Shown: one piece after another, positions 1-8,794 of the stretch
How the letters are laid out: the number at the start of each line of letters is the position of its first letter
Numbering within the stretch: the first letter of the stretch is position 1
Assembly (NCBI GenBank): GCA_040544425.1
Contig: JBEONO010000001.1
Span: forward strand, 186,001-250,000
DNA from: Solimicrobium sp040544425
GTDB lineage: Bacteria; Pseudomonadota; Gammaproteobacteria; Burkholderiales; Burkholderiaceae_D
DNA: 64,000 nt
Reading direction: 5' to 3'
The notes under the pieces: model-generated
Told to the model about the DNA's origin: nothing
Databases searched by the model: none
The model's input: the letters and a program-made list of their open reading frames with translations, nothing else
Program-made: the position numbers and the translations under genes

Positions 1-235
1 CTACAGGCGGTCCGCCGGAGGGAGATGATTATTTTAATTAACATATTGAATTTAAACGGTTTTTATTCCCGAGGCGCAGCGTGATAGCGCTTGACTCAAA
101 CTACAGTACCGCCACGCCCAAATTTATAAAAATGCGCTTATCCGTCCTGTCGTGCACAGCTGGTCAACGTTGTCATTCCACTTGGGCAATCAGTTGGGCT
201 ATAGTGTCTGCCGAGACAACCGAGGAGATTCCCAA

Positions 236-1621
236 GTGAAGGCAAATCAAGTATTGGCAGGAGCAGTTGTAAAAACAAAAATAGCCTGTATTGCGCGCCG
301 TGTTTGGACAAAACCCGGGACCAAACCCGGGACCAAACCCGGGACCTTACCAGGGACCTTACTCGTTTTGTCGACTCTGCTGCCGCTCGCCCAAGCGCAG
401 GCACAATCTGTCGCAGCCAGTGCCCGACCACAACCAGCGTCGACTGTTCAGGTTGTAAGGGCCTGGAAGTCGAACGGCGAGCGCAAAGCGGTTGAAGTGC
501 TTGCCACGCGGCTGGCTCAGGAAAATATCATATGGCGCGACCTCGTGATGCCGGGAGACAGTCCGGACACGATGCTGAAAAGCGGAGCGGGCCTGTCAGA
601 TATGTTTCTGGTCAACGGTTCACGGATTGGCAGCTGGTATAACCAGGGCTTGCTGGCCGAATTCAAATCCGCGTCTGGCTCCCGAAAGGGCAATGGCGAA
701 AAATGGGATAAATCATTTTTTCCGGCAGTCGAGGACAGGGTGCACAGCAAGGGTCAGCTGGTGGCGATTCCGCTTGGCATTCATCGCATGAACCTGCTGC
801 TTTACAACCGTCAGGTGTTTGACAATGCCGGCCTGCGTGCTCCGCAAAACTGGGATGAATTTAAGGTTGTCGCCAATCAATTGCAAAAGCTGGGCGTTGT
901 GCCACTGGCGCAAAGCACCGAACCATGGCAATTGGCTGCGCTGTTTGAGGCAGTGCTGCTGTCAGAGTCGTCGCCCGAATTTTATCGACGTACCTTTATC
1001 GACCACGACCCGTCAACCTATTCCGATACCCGCTTTGCGCGCGCCTTGCTGCGCCTGCGCATCCTGAAAAAATTCATGCAATCGCCACAGAAACCATTGA
1101 GCTGGACCGATACCCTGAAATTGGTCACTGCGGGCAATGCCGGGATGGTGGTCATGGGTGACTTTGCCAAGGGTGAATTGAACGCCCAAGGCTATACTAC
1201 CGACATTAATTTCAGCTGTAGCGCCGTGCCGAACACCGCGAAGTACCATATTTACAGCATCGACACCCTGGTCATGTTCAAGCAGAATAAATTGCAGCCT
1301 GAGCTGGCCGACCGGCTCGCCCAGTTGCTGGTGTCCCCGAATGTGCAGGCTGACTACAACATCGCCAGCGGCTCAATCTCGGTGTTGCGCAATGCCGATC
1401 AGGTAAAAATGGACAGTTGTGCCCGCAGTTCGTGGAAAGTGTTCGCGGAAGGCAGCGCGGTGCAGGTTCCCAGTCTGGCGTATGAGATGGCAGGCGACAG
1501 TGCCGTCAAGGACGCGCTGGTCAATGAAGTTGTGCGATTTTTTATGAATGACACGATTCCGGTTGGCGAGACTTTGCACCGGCTGGCCGCACTTGCCCGC
1601 GCCCGACCGAAGGCCACCTAG
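236..1621 (+). CDS. ABC-type sugar solute-binding protein, orphan
   Basis: This looks like a family 1 extracellular solute-binding protein that captures a sugar in the periplasm for an ABC importer. The segment GNAGMVVMGDFAKGE is the hallmark block of glucose/mannose-type binding proteins, and the 461-residue length fits. I chose the GTG at 236 because GAGGAG lies 8 nt upstream; a GTG at 152 in the same frame has no ribosome site. The N-terminus is odd: a long basic n-region contains KPGT three times and LPGT once before the hydrophobic core (LLVLSTLLPLAQAQA) of a signal peptide. No permease or ATPase gene lies next to it, so its partner must be elsewhere or it serves sensing. The substrate is not known. 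The stop codon TAG falls in the edge of the palindromic element that follows. Confidence 0.8.
   Translation: MKANQVLAGAVVKTKIACIARRVWTKPGTKPGTKPGTLPGTLLVLSTLLPLAQAQAQSVAASARPQPASTVQVVRAWKSNGERKAVEVLATRLAQENIIWRDLVMPGDSPDTMLKSGAGLSDMFLVNGSRIGSWYNQGLLAEFKSASGSRKGNGEKWDKSFFPAVEDRVHSKGQLVAIPLGIHRMNLLLYNRQVFDNAGLRAPQNWDEFKVVANQLQKLGVVPLAQSTEPWQLAALFEAVLLSESSPEFYRRTFIDHDPSTYSDTRFARALLRLRILKKFMQSPQKPLSWTDTLKLVTAGNAGMVVMGDFAKGELNAQGYTTDINFSCSAVPNTAKYHIYSIDTLVMFKQNKLQPELADRLAQLLVSPNVQADYNIASGSISVLRNADQVKMDSCARSSWKVFAEGSAVQVPSLAYEMAGDSAVKDALVNEVVRFFMNDTIPVGETLHRLAALARARPKAT
311..358 (+). repeat. 12-bp tandem repeat in signal-peptide coding region
   Basis: Three perfect copies of AAACCCGGGACC (311-322, 323-334, 335-346) are followed by a degenerate fourth (TTACCAGGGACC, 347-358). 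The unit is a multiple of three, so copy-number change would lengthen or shorten the n-region of the exported protein by KPGT steps without shifting the frame. Confidence 0.9.
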
Positions 1622-1784
1622 GAGTGTGCGCGGCAGAACTGAATCGGCTGCAAAACCGCCTGAGCGGTCCATATCTCGCCTATTTTTTAGTCAATACATT
1701 AAGTATTGACGTAAAAAATAGGCAAAATCTGTGCTCGCTCAGCCGATTTTTCGCTTCGATTCGTTCTACCGCGCAGACTCCTAG
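1618..1784. repeat. MITE-like palindromic element between convergent genes
   Basis: A 159-bp element (1622-1780) is flanked on both sides by CTAG (1618-1621 and 1781-1784). Its ends are inverted repeats: GAGTGTGCGCGGCAGAA on the left matches the complement of the right end with two mismatches. The AATCGGCTG block is also mirrored, and the centre is a 19-bp hairpin (1679-1697 against 1703-1722, one bulge, 5-nt loop). Both flanking genes take their TAG stop from the flanking CTAG. The whole can fold as one long stem and probably ends transcription from both sides. CTAG may be a target duplication, as seen with some IS5-group elements, but it is itself palindromic, so this is not proven. It has no coding capacity. 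Confidence 0.75.
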
Positions 1785-2227
1785 AGGTGCAACTTGACGA
1801 AAACCTTGGCATCGTTGACTGTTTTGAACACAGTCAGATTTAATGCCGCATCAGCAAACGCGTTCATGAATTGACTGGTCATGAGCTGGGCGCCTTCAAC
1901 CGTATCGTCAATGACCATGGTTGTGATCACGGACAGCAAATTGGCGCGACCCAAGGTCGAGAGGTATTCGGTCAATGCTTCCAGAGATTCAGGCGAAGCC
2001 ATTGCACTGTCTTTGATAATGACAATACGTCCCCATTTTTCGAATTGTTGCATTTCCTGTATCAGACTCAGTTGGATGTCTGCAATCGCCGCGATCAATT
2101 CCCGGGTGAAGGGACCCTGTGCTTCGCAGAGCAGGATATCGTCGTCCACGGTAAACGTGACCCGGCCAAACGGCCGGAATTTTTGAGGATCGTAGTCATC
2201 GGTGGATCTGCTTTTTTTAGTTGCCAT
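1781..2227 (-). CDS. Hypothetical protein, possible STAS/SpoIIAA-like fold
   Basis: A 148-residue soluble protein with no signal peptide or membrane segment. After a basic, disordered start (MATKKSRSTDDYDPQ) it alternates short hydrophobic strands with helices: a DDDILLCEAQGPFT strand pair, a long helix, GRIVIIKDS, a helix, ITTMVIDD, a helix and a final strand. This order resembles the SpoIIAA/STAS-like fold of small proteins that sense or bind partners, but I see no signature residue that settles it. It has no strong ribosome site. It is convergent with the solute-binding gene and stops inside the palindromic element. The function is unknown. Confidence 0.6.
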   Translation of the reverse strand: MATKKSRSTDDYDPQKFRPFGRVTFTVDDDILLCEAQGPFTRELIAAIADIQLSLIQEMQQFEKWGRIVIIKDSAMASPESLEALTEYLSTLGRANLLSVITTMVIDDTVEGAQLMTSQFMNAFADAALNLTVFKTVNDAKVFVKLHL

Positions 2228-2388
2228 GGTTGCCGGGAAATTGCCTGTTTCTTAAAAATCGGTCGGAGATGGTGCGCGCTTTCTGTTCCTGTAATTTATG
2301 TTGCGCAACCCGGAATCGCAATGTCTTTTTAATAAAAATGGTTGAATTGAATTCAGACAGTGGGGTCGACATCGGCCGATCTGCGCAA

Positions 2389-3417
2389 TCAGGTTGACTT
2401 TAACGGTAATTTGGATCCTGTCAGAGGTGGTTTGGGGCGACTGCCAGAGCTGGATTCCACTTCTCTGGCAATTTTCAGCAAGCGCGTCTGCAATTGCCCG
2501 ATTTTGTCCAGAGCAGTTTTTTTGGCCTGATAGATTTTTTCTGCGGTATCGATGTTTTCCAAAATTGATGCCACAAATCGGTGTGATGCGACTGGTTTCA
2601 GTAATTCAACATAGGCATGAATGTTCGCAGCTTTTCCGTTCACCAATAGATCCAAGAATATTTTTTGGTCACCTTTCTCATGACCGATTGCCCAGGTTTC
2701 GAATAGCGCCAAATCGTTGTCAAGTGAGGCAGCCTGCAAAAATCTTCCGAACGCGAAAATAGTTTCAGGTGATCCTGTATTAACGCCGTCACCAAAATCA
2801 AGTTCGAGTCCGATCAGCATTTCTCGTGCCGTTGCTCTCAAACCGGGACCCGGTTCCCGTGAACCGGTGGAAAAATCATCCGGGTCGACCCATTTCCAGA
2901 CTTGAGCGCATTTGTCGAGAATCTCGGGGTAGCCATCCTCCAGTCCGATCATGACAAGAGTGCCACTGTGAGATGACAGGAAAGGAAAGGCAATAAGCGC
3001 GAAATTTTTTTTTGGCAGGCGTTCAGCCAGGCGCAAATAAATGTCGATATAGGCACTCACAATGCTGCAATATTCTGGGCTGTTTTCGATTGCAATTAAC
3101 GGATTGTCCCAATCGCCATCATCAATAAGTGGTTTCAAATAATCCTTTATTTTCTCAGGGGGCAAATAATGCAGGACTCTGGAATACTGATTTAACAAAG
3201 CCAAATTTTTTCCCGCGATCGCATTGCTGACCGAACTTTTGTCCATTGTGCTCAGCAGTTTTTGCGCATATTCGGGGATATTGTCTAGCTGCATCGGCTC
3301 AAACCGTGACGACAGGGATGAAGAACTCAACGATGAACTGGATGAAGAACTGGATGAGGGATAAGACGATGAACTTGATGAGCTAAAGCTTGAAGTTGAC
3401 ATTGGTATGGAATGCAT
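2389..3417 (-). CDS. Orphan protein with poly-serine N-terminus and helical repeats
   Basis: I do not recognise a named family. The start at 3417 is set by GAGGAG 6 nt upstream, giving 342 residues. Residues 5 to about 38 are almost all serine, with Y, P, L and R interspersed. The rest is a leucine-rich all-helical region. It contains blocks of the form helix-LPPEKIKDYL-helix and AYVELLKPVASHRFVASIL, which resemble blocks repeated in the 719-residue protein at 9023-11182 (for example AYETLLKVLEPKVRLAVI). There is no signal peptide or membrane segment. A Ser-rich unstructured N-terminus before a helical-repeat body is common among type III secreted effectors, but that is only an analogy here. 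The gene stands alone, divergent from the bkd operon. Confidence 0.7.
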   Translation of the reverse strand: MHSIPMSTSSFSSSSSSSYPSSSSSSSSSLSSSSLSSRFEPMQLDNIPEYAQKLLSTMDKSSVSNAIAGKNLALLNQYSRVLHYLPPEKIKDYLKPLIDDGDWDNPLIAIENSPEYCSIVSAYIDIYLRLAERLPKKNFALIAFPFLSSHSGTLVMIGLEDGYPEILDKCAQVWKWVDPDDFSTGSREPGPGLRATAREMLIGLELDFGDGVNTGSPETIFAFGRFLQAASLDNDLALFETWAIGHEKGDQKIFLDLLVNGKAANIHAYVELLKPVASHRFVASILENIDTAEKIYQAKKTALDKIGQLQTRLLKIAREVESSSGSRPKPPLTGSKLPLKST

Positions 3418-3800
3418 TTTTTTCTCCTCGGTAGTGTTTTGCAATTTCGGACGATGCTGACGGCACCGATGCGGCGCGATTGTGTGGTCTTGAATTGAGC
3501 GATACCAGTCGTGAAATCCAGCATTGCGCGATTTGGCCAATTCAATTTCAAAACGAATGACTTGTAGTTAACCGCAAAAATCGTGCAAAAAACAATTTAA
3601 CAAAAGATAAGTTAACTCTGAAATTTGACATCTTCCACGTTGACGTGGATACTCCTGCCGGTTCGACTCCAATCAGGACTAGAATCCATGGTGCACGTGG
3701 CAATCCCGCAAGCGCCAGCTTTACAGAGACGGCATGCAGACTGCATGCTGATGTAGCCTTTTATTCAACCGCGAGACACAATCGAGCGAGGAGTAATTCA
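3418..3800. other. Divergent intergenic region upstream of bkd operon
   Basis: A 383-nt non-coding region between the serine-tract gene (minus) and bkdA1 (plus). The reading frame of bkdA1 is open back to about 3645, but no start in that stretch has a ribosome site, while GAGGAG precedes the ATG at 3801. The only strong signals I see are the promoter and dyad listed at 3625-3653. Confidence 0.6.
3625..3653 (+). promoter_or_regulatory. Putative bkd promoter with dyad operator in spacer
   Basis: TTGACA (3625-3630), a 17-nt spacer and GATACT (3648-3653) form a plausible sigma-70 promoter about 150 nt before bkdA1. A perfect dyad TCCACG-TTGA-CGTGGA (3634-3649) fills the spacer, so a bound regulator would sit between polymerase contacts. 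The ACGT-N2-ACGT core resembles the motif I recall for LiuR (a MerR-family regulator of branched-chain amino acid breakdown); this recollection is unverified. Confidence 0.55.
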
Positions 3801-5045
3801 ATGACCGAAAACCAGTCGCCCTATCAGCCACTGCGTCTGCACGTCCCGGAACCAACCGGACGGCCAGGCCAAAACACCGACTTTTCCTATCTGCACCTCT
3901 CATCTGCCGGCACGGTGCGCCGCCCCAACATCGATGTAGCACCGCGCGAAACCAGCGATATGGCGTTTGCCCTGATACGTGTGCTGGACGAACACGGCGC
4001 GGCAGTTGGCCCATGGGCAACCGAGATCGATACCGCAACGCTGCGCAAAGGGATGACTGCAATGCTCAAGACGCGTGTCTTCGATGCGCGCATGCTGATC
4101 GCACAACGCCAGAAGAAGATGTCCTTTTATATGCAAAGTCTGGGTGAAGAGGCAATCGGTACCGCCCACGCCCTGGCCCTGCAGGATGGCGATATGTGTT
4201 TCCCCACTTATCGTCAGCAAAGTTTATTGCTGGTGCGCGATTACTCGATGGTCGAGATGATCTGCCAATTATTTTCCAACGAGCGCGACCCGTTGAAAGG
4301 CCGCCAGTTGCCAGTCATGTACTCAGTGCGCGATGCCGGTTTCTTTACCATCTCGGGCAATCTGGCCACTCAATTCATTCAGGCAGTCGGTTGGGGCATG
4401 GCCTCGGCGATCAAGGGCGACACCAAAATTGCCTCAGCCTGGATCGGTGATGGCGCCACTGCCGAAGCCGATTTCGATACCGGCCTGACTTTCGCGCACG
4501 TGTATCGCGCGCCGGTGATTTTGAACGTGGTGAATAACCAGTGGGCGATCTCGACCTTTCAGGCCATTGCCGGTGGTGAAGACACGACTTTTGCGGCACG
4601 CGGCGTCGGCTGTGGTATCGCCTCACTGCGCGTCGATGGTAATGATTTTCTGGCGGTGTATGCCGCATCGAAATGGGCGGCTGAACGCGCCCGGCGCAAC
4701 TTCGGTCCGACCCTGATTGAATGGGTGACGTATCGTGCCGGTCCCCATTCCACTTCGGATGATCCATCCAAATATCGTCCCGCCAATGACTGGGAATGCT
4801 TCCCGCTCGGCGACCCGATTGCGCGTCTCAAAAAACATATGGTCGCACTGGGCATCTGGTCCGACCAGGAACACGAGCAGACCCAAAAGGATCTGGAAGC
4901 CGAGGTCATCGCCGCCCAGAAAGAAGCGGAACAATACGGTACCTTGAGCAGCGGTTATGCGCCGAGCGCAGCGGAAATGTTTGACGATGTCTACAAAGAC
5001 ATGCCGGAACATTTGCGTCTGCAACGCCAACAATTGGGGATTTGA
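3801..5045 (+). CDS. bkdA1: Branched-chain 2-oxoacid dehydrogenase E1 alpha subunit
   Basis: The thiamine-diphosphate-dependent E1 alpha subunit, which decarboxylates the 2-oxoacids derived from leucine, isoleucine and valine and passes the acyl group to E2. The 414-residue protein follows the Pseudomonas BkdA1 pattern closely from its start (PLRLHVPEPTGRPG) through MSFYMQSLGEEAIG, the ThDP/Mg site WIGDGATAEADF with NNQWAIST, and the phosphorylation-loop-like region RAGPHSTSDDPSKY. ATG 3801 is preceded by GAGGAG. It is first in a four-gene operon and is followed after one nucleotide by bkdA2. The close match to BkdA1 argues against pyruvate or acetoin dehydrogenase. Confidence 0.95.
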   Translation: MTENQSPYQPLRLHVPEPTGRPGQNTDFSYLHLSSAGTVRRPNIDVAPRETSDMAFALIRVLDEHGAAVGPWATEIDTATLRKGMTAMLKTRVFDARMLIAQRQKKMSFYMQSLGEEAIGTAHALALQDGDMCFPTYRQQSLLLVRDYSMVEMICQLFSNERDPLKGRQLPVMYSVRDAGFFTISGNLATQFIQAVGWGMASAIKGDTKIASAWIGDGATAEADFDTGLTFAHVYRAPVILNVVNNQWAISTFQAIAGGEDTTFAARGVGCGIASLRVDGNDFLAVYAASKWAAERARRNFGPTLIEWVTYRAGPHSTSDDPSKYRPANDWECFPLGDPIARLKKHMVALGIWSDQEHEQTQKDLEAEVIAAQKEAEQYGTLSSGYAPSAAEMFDDVYKDMPEHLRLQRQQLGI

Positions 5046-5046
5046 T

Positions 5047-6087
5047 ATGTCAGAACAAAAAAAGCAGGGCGAGACTGCACCCATGACCATGATCCAGGCG
5101 CTGCGTTCAGCGATGGACGTGATGATGGAGCGTGACAATAATGTGGTGGTGTTCGGGCAGGACGTTGGTTATTTCGGTGGCGTGTTCCGTTGTACCGAAG
5201 GCTTGCAGCAGAAGTACGGCACCTCACGGGTATTCGATACCCCGATTTCAGAAGGCGGTATCGTTGGTGTGGCAATCGGCATGGGCGCATATGGTTTGCG
5301 TCCGGTGGTGGAAATTCAGTTTGCGGATTATTTTTATCCGGCCTGCGACCAGATCGTCTCGGAAGCAGCGCGTCTGCGTTATCGCTCAGCAGGACAGTTC
5401 ACTGCGCCACTGACGATCCGCATGCCCTGCGGCGGCGGTATTTACGGTGGACAGACCCATAGTCAGAGTCCGGAAGCGATGTTCACCCATGTATGCGGCC
5501 TGCGCACGGTCATGCCATCCAATCCGTATGACGCCAAGGGCTTGCTGATTTCCTGTATCGAGAACGATGATCCAGTGATCTTCCTTGAACCAAAACGCTT
5601 GTATAACGGCCCGTTTGACGGTCACCACGACAAACCTGTCGTGCCGTGGTCAAAACATCCGCTGGGCGAAGTGCCTACCGGTTATTACACGGTGCCGCTG
5701 GAAAGTGCTTCGGTGTATCGTGCCGGGTCCGATCTGACCGTGCTGGCCTATGGCACCATGGTATTCGTTTCGGAAGCGGCCGCCAAAGAAAGCGGCGTCG
5801 ATGCAGAGATCATTGATCTGCGCAGTATTTGGCCGCTGGATCTGGCTGCGATCGTGGCTTCAGTCAAGAAGACCGGCCGCTGTGTAATCGTGCATGAAGC
5901 GACGCACACCAGCGGCTTCGGAGCGGAATTGTCGGCACTGGTGCAGGAGCATTGCTTCTACCATCTGGAAGCGCCGATCGAACGTGTCACTGGCTGGGAT
6001 ACCCCGTATCCGCATGCCCAGGAGTGGGCGTATTTCCCTGGACCGGGTCGGGTCGCCGCAGCATTCAAACGTGCGATGGAGAAATAA
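5047..6087 (+). CDS. bkdA2: Branched-chain 2-oxoacid dehydrogenase E1 beta subunit
   Basis: The E1 beta subunit that pairs with BkdA1 to form the alpha2beta2 ThDP enzyme. The 346-residue protein has the transketolase pyrimidine-binding region (VVVFGQDVGYFGGVFR, EGGIVGVAIGMGAYG, EIQFADYF) and the C-terminal transketolase domain (VEIIDLRS-type strand, VIVHEATHTSGFGAE). I start it at ATG 5047, one nucleotide after the bkdA1 stop codon; earlier in-frame starts lie inside bkdA1. It ends one nucleotide before the E2 gene, so the operon is tightly packed and probably translationally coupled. Confidence 0.95.
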   Translation: MSEQKKQGETAPMTMIQALRSAMDVMMERDNNVVVFGQDVGYFGGVFRCTEGLQQKYGTSRVFDTPISEGGIVGVAIGMGAYGLRPVVEIQFADYFYPACDQIVSEAARLRYRSAGQFTAPLTIRMPCGGGIYGGQTHSQSPEAMFTHVCGLRTVMPSNPYDAKGLLISCIENDDPVIFLEPKRLYNGPFDGHHDKPVVPWSKHPLGEVPTGYYTVPLESASVYRAGSDLTVLAYGTMVFVSEAAAKESGVDAEIIDLRSIWPLDLAAIVASVKKTGRCVIVHEATHTSGFGAELSALVQEHCFYHLEAPIERVTGWDTPYPHAQEWAYFPGPGRVAAAFKRAMEK

Positions 6088-6088
6088 C

Positions 6089-7357
6089 ATGGGAATACAC
6101 GTAATTAAAATGCCAGATATTGGCGAAGGCATTGCTGAAGTCGAAGTGGTCGTGTGGCGCGTTCAGCCGGGCGACACGATTGTTGAAGATCAGATTCTTG
6201 CCGATGTCATGACCGACAAGGCCACCATCGAGATTCCTTCATCCGTGCATGGCAAGGTGGTAGTGCTGGGTGGTAAGGCTGGAGAATTGATGGCAGTCGG
6301 TGCGGAGTTGATCCGTATCGAAGTCGAAGGGAAAGGCAATGTTGACGCGAATGCGCCTGCACCTGCGCTGGTTGAAGCGCCGCCAGTCAGCAAACCGGCA
6401 GCCGTTGCGGAAAAAGCAGTTGCCGAAAAGCCCGCCGCAAAACCGCCAGCAGTCCAAACCGTTGGCGCAGCGCGTGCCGCAGGAGAAAAGCCAATCGCTT
6501 CACCCGCCGTGCGGCGTCGTGCCTGGGATCTGGGCATTGAGCTGCAGTTTGTGCAGGGCAGTGGTGCCGCCGGTCGTATCGTCAATGAAGATCTGGATAG
6601 TTTTGTCGCACGTGGTCCGCAAACTGTGTCAGCGGGCGCGAATCGCTATCAGCAGCGCAACGATGAACAGGCTCTGCCGGTCATTGGCCTGCGGCGCAAG
6701 ATCGCGCAAAAAATGCAGGAGTCAAAACGGCGCATTCCGCATTTCACCTATGTCGAAGAAATCGACATGACTGAACTGGAAAATCTGCGCACCACCTTAA
6801 ATACCAAATGGGGCAAGGAGCGTGGCCGCCTGACCATTCTGCCATTCCTGATGCGCGCGATGGTATTGTCACTGCGTGAATTCCCGCAGATTAATGCGCG
6901 TTACGATGATGATGCCGGTATCGTCACCCAATACGGCGCGGTGCACATCGGTGTGGCAACGCAAACCGATAGCGGTTTGATTGTGCCGGTGGTGCGTCAT
7001 GCCGAATCACTGGACCTGTGGCAAAGCGCTGCCGAAGTCGTGCGTCAGGCGGATGGTGCGCGTACCGGTAAAGCAGCGCGTGAAGACCTGTCCGGCTCGA
7101 CGATCACGCTGACCAGTCTCGGAACACTGGGTGGCATCGTCTCGACACCGGTGATCAATCATCCGGAAGTGGCGATTGTCGGCGTCAATAAAATGGTGCA
7201 GCGCCCGATGGTGCGCGGTGGCGCGGTGGTGATTCGGCAGATGATGAATCTGTCTTCCTCATTCGATCATCGCGTGGTGGACGGCATGCACGCTGCCGAA
7301 TTCATTCAGATGATACGTGGCTATCTGGAATGTCCCGCGACCATGTTTACGGAGTAA
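6089..7357 (+). CDS. bkdB: Branched-chain 2-oxoacid dehydrogenase E2 (lipoamide acyltransferase)
   Basis: The E2 core of the complex, which transfers branched-chain acyl groups from its lipoyl arm to CoA. The 422 residues run in the usual order. A single lipoyl domain (about 1-80) carries the lipoylated lysine in DVMTDKATIEIP. Then comes an Ala/Pro/Lys/Glu-rich linker, the peripheral-subunit-binding domain (SPAVRRRAWDLGI, about 130-170), and the catalytic domain ending in SSSFDHRVVDGMHAAEF, with the active-site His and Asp. One lipoyl domain rather than two or three fits BkdB. ATG 6089 is one nucleotide after the bkdA2 stop codon. lpdV follows 3 nt downstream. Confidence 0.95.
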   Translation: MGIHVIKMPDIGEGIAEVEVVVWRVQPGDTIVEDQILADVMTDKATIEIPSSVHGKVVVLGGKAGELMAVGAELIRIEVEGKGNVDANAPAPALVEAPPVSKPAAVAEKAVAEKPAAKPPAVQTVGAARAAGEKPIASPAVRRRAWDLGIELQFVQGSGAAGRIVNEDLDSFVARGPQTVSAGANRYQQRNDEQALPVIGLRRKIAQKMQESKRRIPHFTYVEEIDMTELENLRTTLNTKWGKERGRLTILPFLMRAMVLSLREFPQINARYDDDAGIVTQYGAVHIGVATQTDSGLIVPVVRHAESLDLWQSAAEVVRQADGARTGKAAREDLSGSTITLTSLGTLGGIVSTPVINHPEVAIVGVNKMVQRPMVRGGAVVIRQMMNLSSSFDHRVVDGMHAAEFIQMIRGYLECPATMFTE

Positions 7358-7360
7358 GGC

Positions 7361-8749
7361 ATGAATACACAAACAACGACACTCTTGATTATTGGTGGTG
7401 GTCCCGGGGGCTATGTTGCTGCCATCCGCGCCGCACAACTTGGGATTCAGACTACCCTGGTAGAAGGCGCAGAACTGGGCGGCACCTGTTTGAATATCGG
7501 CTGCATTCCGTCCAAGGCGCTCATTCACGCCGCTGATGAATTCGCCAAGGCCAACGACTATGCGGGTGATTCACATCTCGGTATCTCGGTGCAGTCGCCG
7601 AAAATTGAAATCGGAAAAACTGTTAAATGGAAAGACGGCATCGTCGGCAAACTTACCGGTGGCGTGGGCGCACTTCTGAAAAAACATAAAGTGACCGTTA
7701 TCAAAGGCTGGGCCAACATCGTCGACGGAAAAACCGTGGAAGTGGCACAGGCTGGCGCTGAGACAATCCGTGTCAGCTGCACGCATTTATTGCTGGCACC
7801 CGGATCGGTACCGGTTGAATTGCCGTTCATGAAATTTGGCAAACGCGTGATCAGTTCCACCGAAGCGCTGTCACCCACTGTATTGCCGAAAAAAATGGTG
7901 GTGGTCGGTGCCGGTTATATCGGACTGGAACTGGGGACGGCGTATCGCAAACTCGGCGTGGACGTGGCCGTGGTTGAATCAGTGGATCGCGTCTTGCCAG
8001 CTTATGATGCCGAACTGACCAAACCGGTTGCGAGCTCGTTGAAAATGCTGGGCGTCAACATGCATCTGGGTTGCACCGTGCAGGGATTGAACGCTGCAGG
8101 TGATGCGGTACGGATTCGTGATGCAGCAGGAGTGGAAAGTGAATTGCCTGCCGATCTGGTGCTGGTCGCAGTCGGACGTCGTGCGCGTACCGAAGGGTTT
8201 GGGCTGGAAAGTCTGCAGCTGGACATGAATGGACGCTGCATAAAAGTTGATGATCAATGTCGCACTTCAATGCGTGATGTCTGGGCAATTGGTGATGTGA
8301 GCGGCGAACCAATGCTGGCGCACCGGGCCATGGCGCAAGGTGAAATGGTGGCCGAAATTATTTCTGGGAAAAAACGCCACTTCATGCCGGAAGCCATGCC
8401 CGCGGTGTGCTTTACTGATCCGGAAGTCGTCGTCGTTGGTAAATCGCCGGATCAAGCAGGACCTGATTGCATCAGTGCGATGTTCCCGTTCGCTGCCAAT
8501 GGTCGGGCCATGACGATCGAATCAACGGACGGCTTTGTACGCGTGGTGGCACGACGTGACAATCATTTGATCGTGGGCTGGCAGGCAGTTGGTTCAGGCG
8601 TGTCGGAATTGAGTGCGGCCTTCGGCCAATCAATCGAAATGGGCGCGACACTGGAAGACATCGCCGGAACGATCCATGCCCATCCAACCTTGGGTGAGGC
8701 GGTGCAGGAAGCGGCGTTGCGGGCCTTGGGACACGCGCTGCACATCTGA
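7361..8749 (+). CDS. lpdV: Dihydrolipoyl dehydrogenase E3 of the bkd complex
   Basis: The flavoprotein that reoxidises dihydrolipoamide on E2 and reduces NAD+. The 462-residue protein has the N-terminal FAD motif (IIGGGPGGYVAAIRAAQLG), the redox disulfide GGTCLNIGCIPSKAL, the NAD-binding GAGYIGLELG block, the second FAD motif (VWAIGDVSGEPMLAHRA) and the C-terminal dimer-interface His-Glu pair (IHAHPTLGEAVQEAAL). Its place at the end of the bkd operon marks it as the dedicated LpdV rather than the general E3. A hairpin 22 nt downstream may terminate the operon. Confidence 0.95.
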   Translation: MNTQTTTLLIIGGGPGGYVAAIRAAQLGIQTTLVEGAELGGTCLNIGCIPSKALIHAADEFAKANDYAGDSHLGISVQSPKIEIGKTVKWKDGIVGKLTGGVGALLKKHKVTVIKGWANIVDGKTVEVAQAGAETIRVSCTHLLLAPGSVPVELPFMKFGKRVISSTEALSPTVLPKKMVVVGAGYIGLELGTAYRKLGVDVAVVESVDRVLPAYDAELTKPVASSLKMLGVNMHLGCTVQGLNAAGDAVRIRDAAGVESELPADLVLVAVGRRARTEGFGLESLQLDMNGRCIKVDDQCRTSMRDVWAIGDVSGEPMLAHRAMAQGEMVAEIISGKKRHFMPEAMPAVCFTDPEVVVVGKSPDQAGPDCISAMFPFAANGRAMTIESTDGFVRVVARRDNHLIVGWQAVGSGVSELSAAFGQSIEMGATLEDIAGTIHAHPTLGEAVQEAALRALGHALHI

Positions 8750-8770
8750 TCAGCCGGGTATCGGCGCTTC

Positions 8771-8794
8771 GTTCCCGCGGCCTTTGGCGGGAAC
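8771..8794 (+). terminator. Hairpin after bkd operon
   Basis: GTTCCCGC and GCGGGAAC form a perfect 8-bp stem with an 8-nt loop shortly after the lpdV stop codon. No T-run follows, so it is either a weak intrinsic terminator or an RNA-protecting 3' hairpin. Confidence 0.5.

Noticed and set aside
311..358. 12-bp repeats considered as a CRISPR-like array
   Set aside because: The units are contiguous, without spacers, and lie inside a coding sequence.
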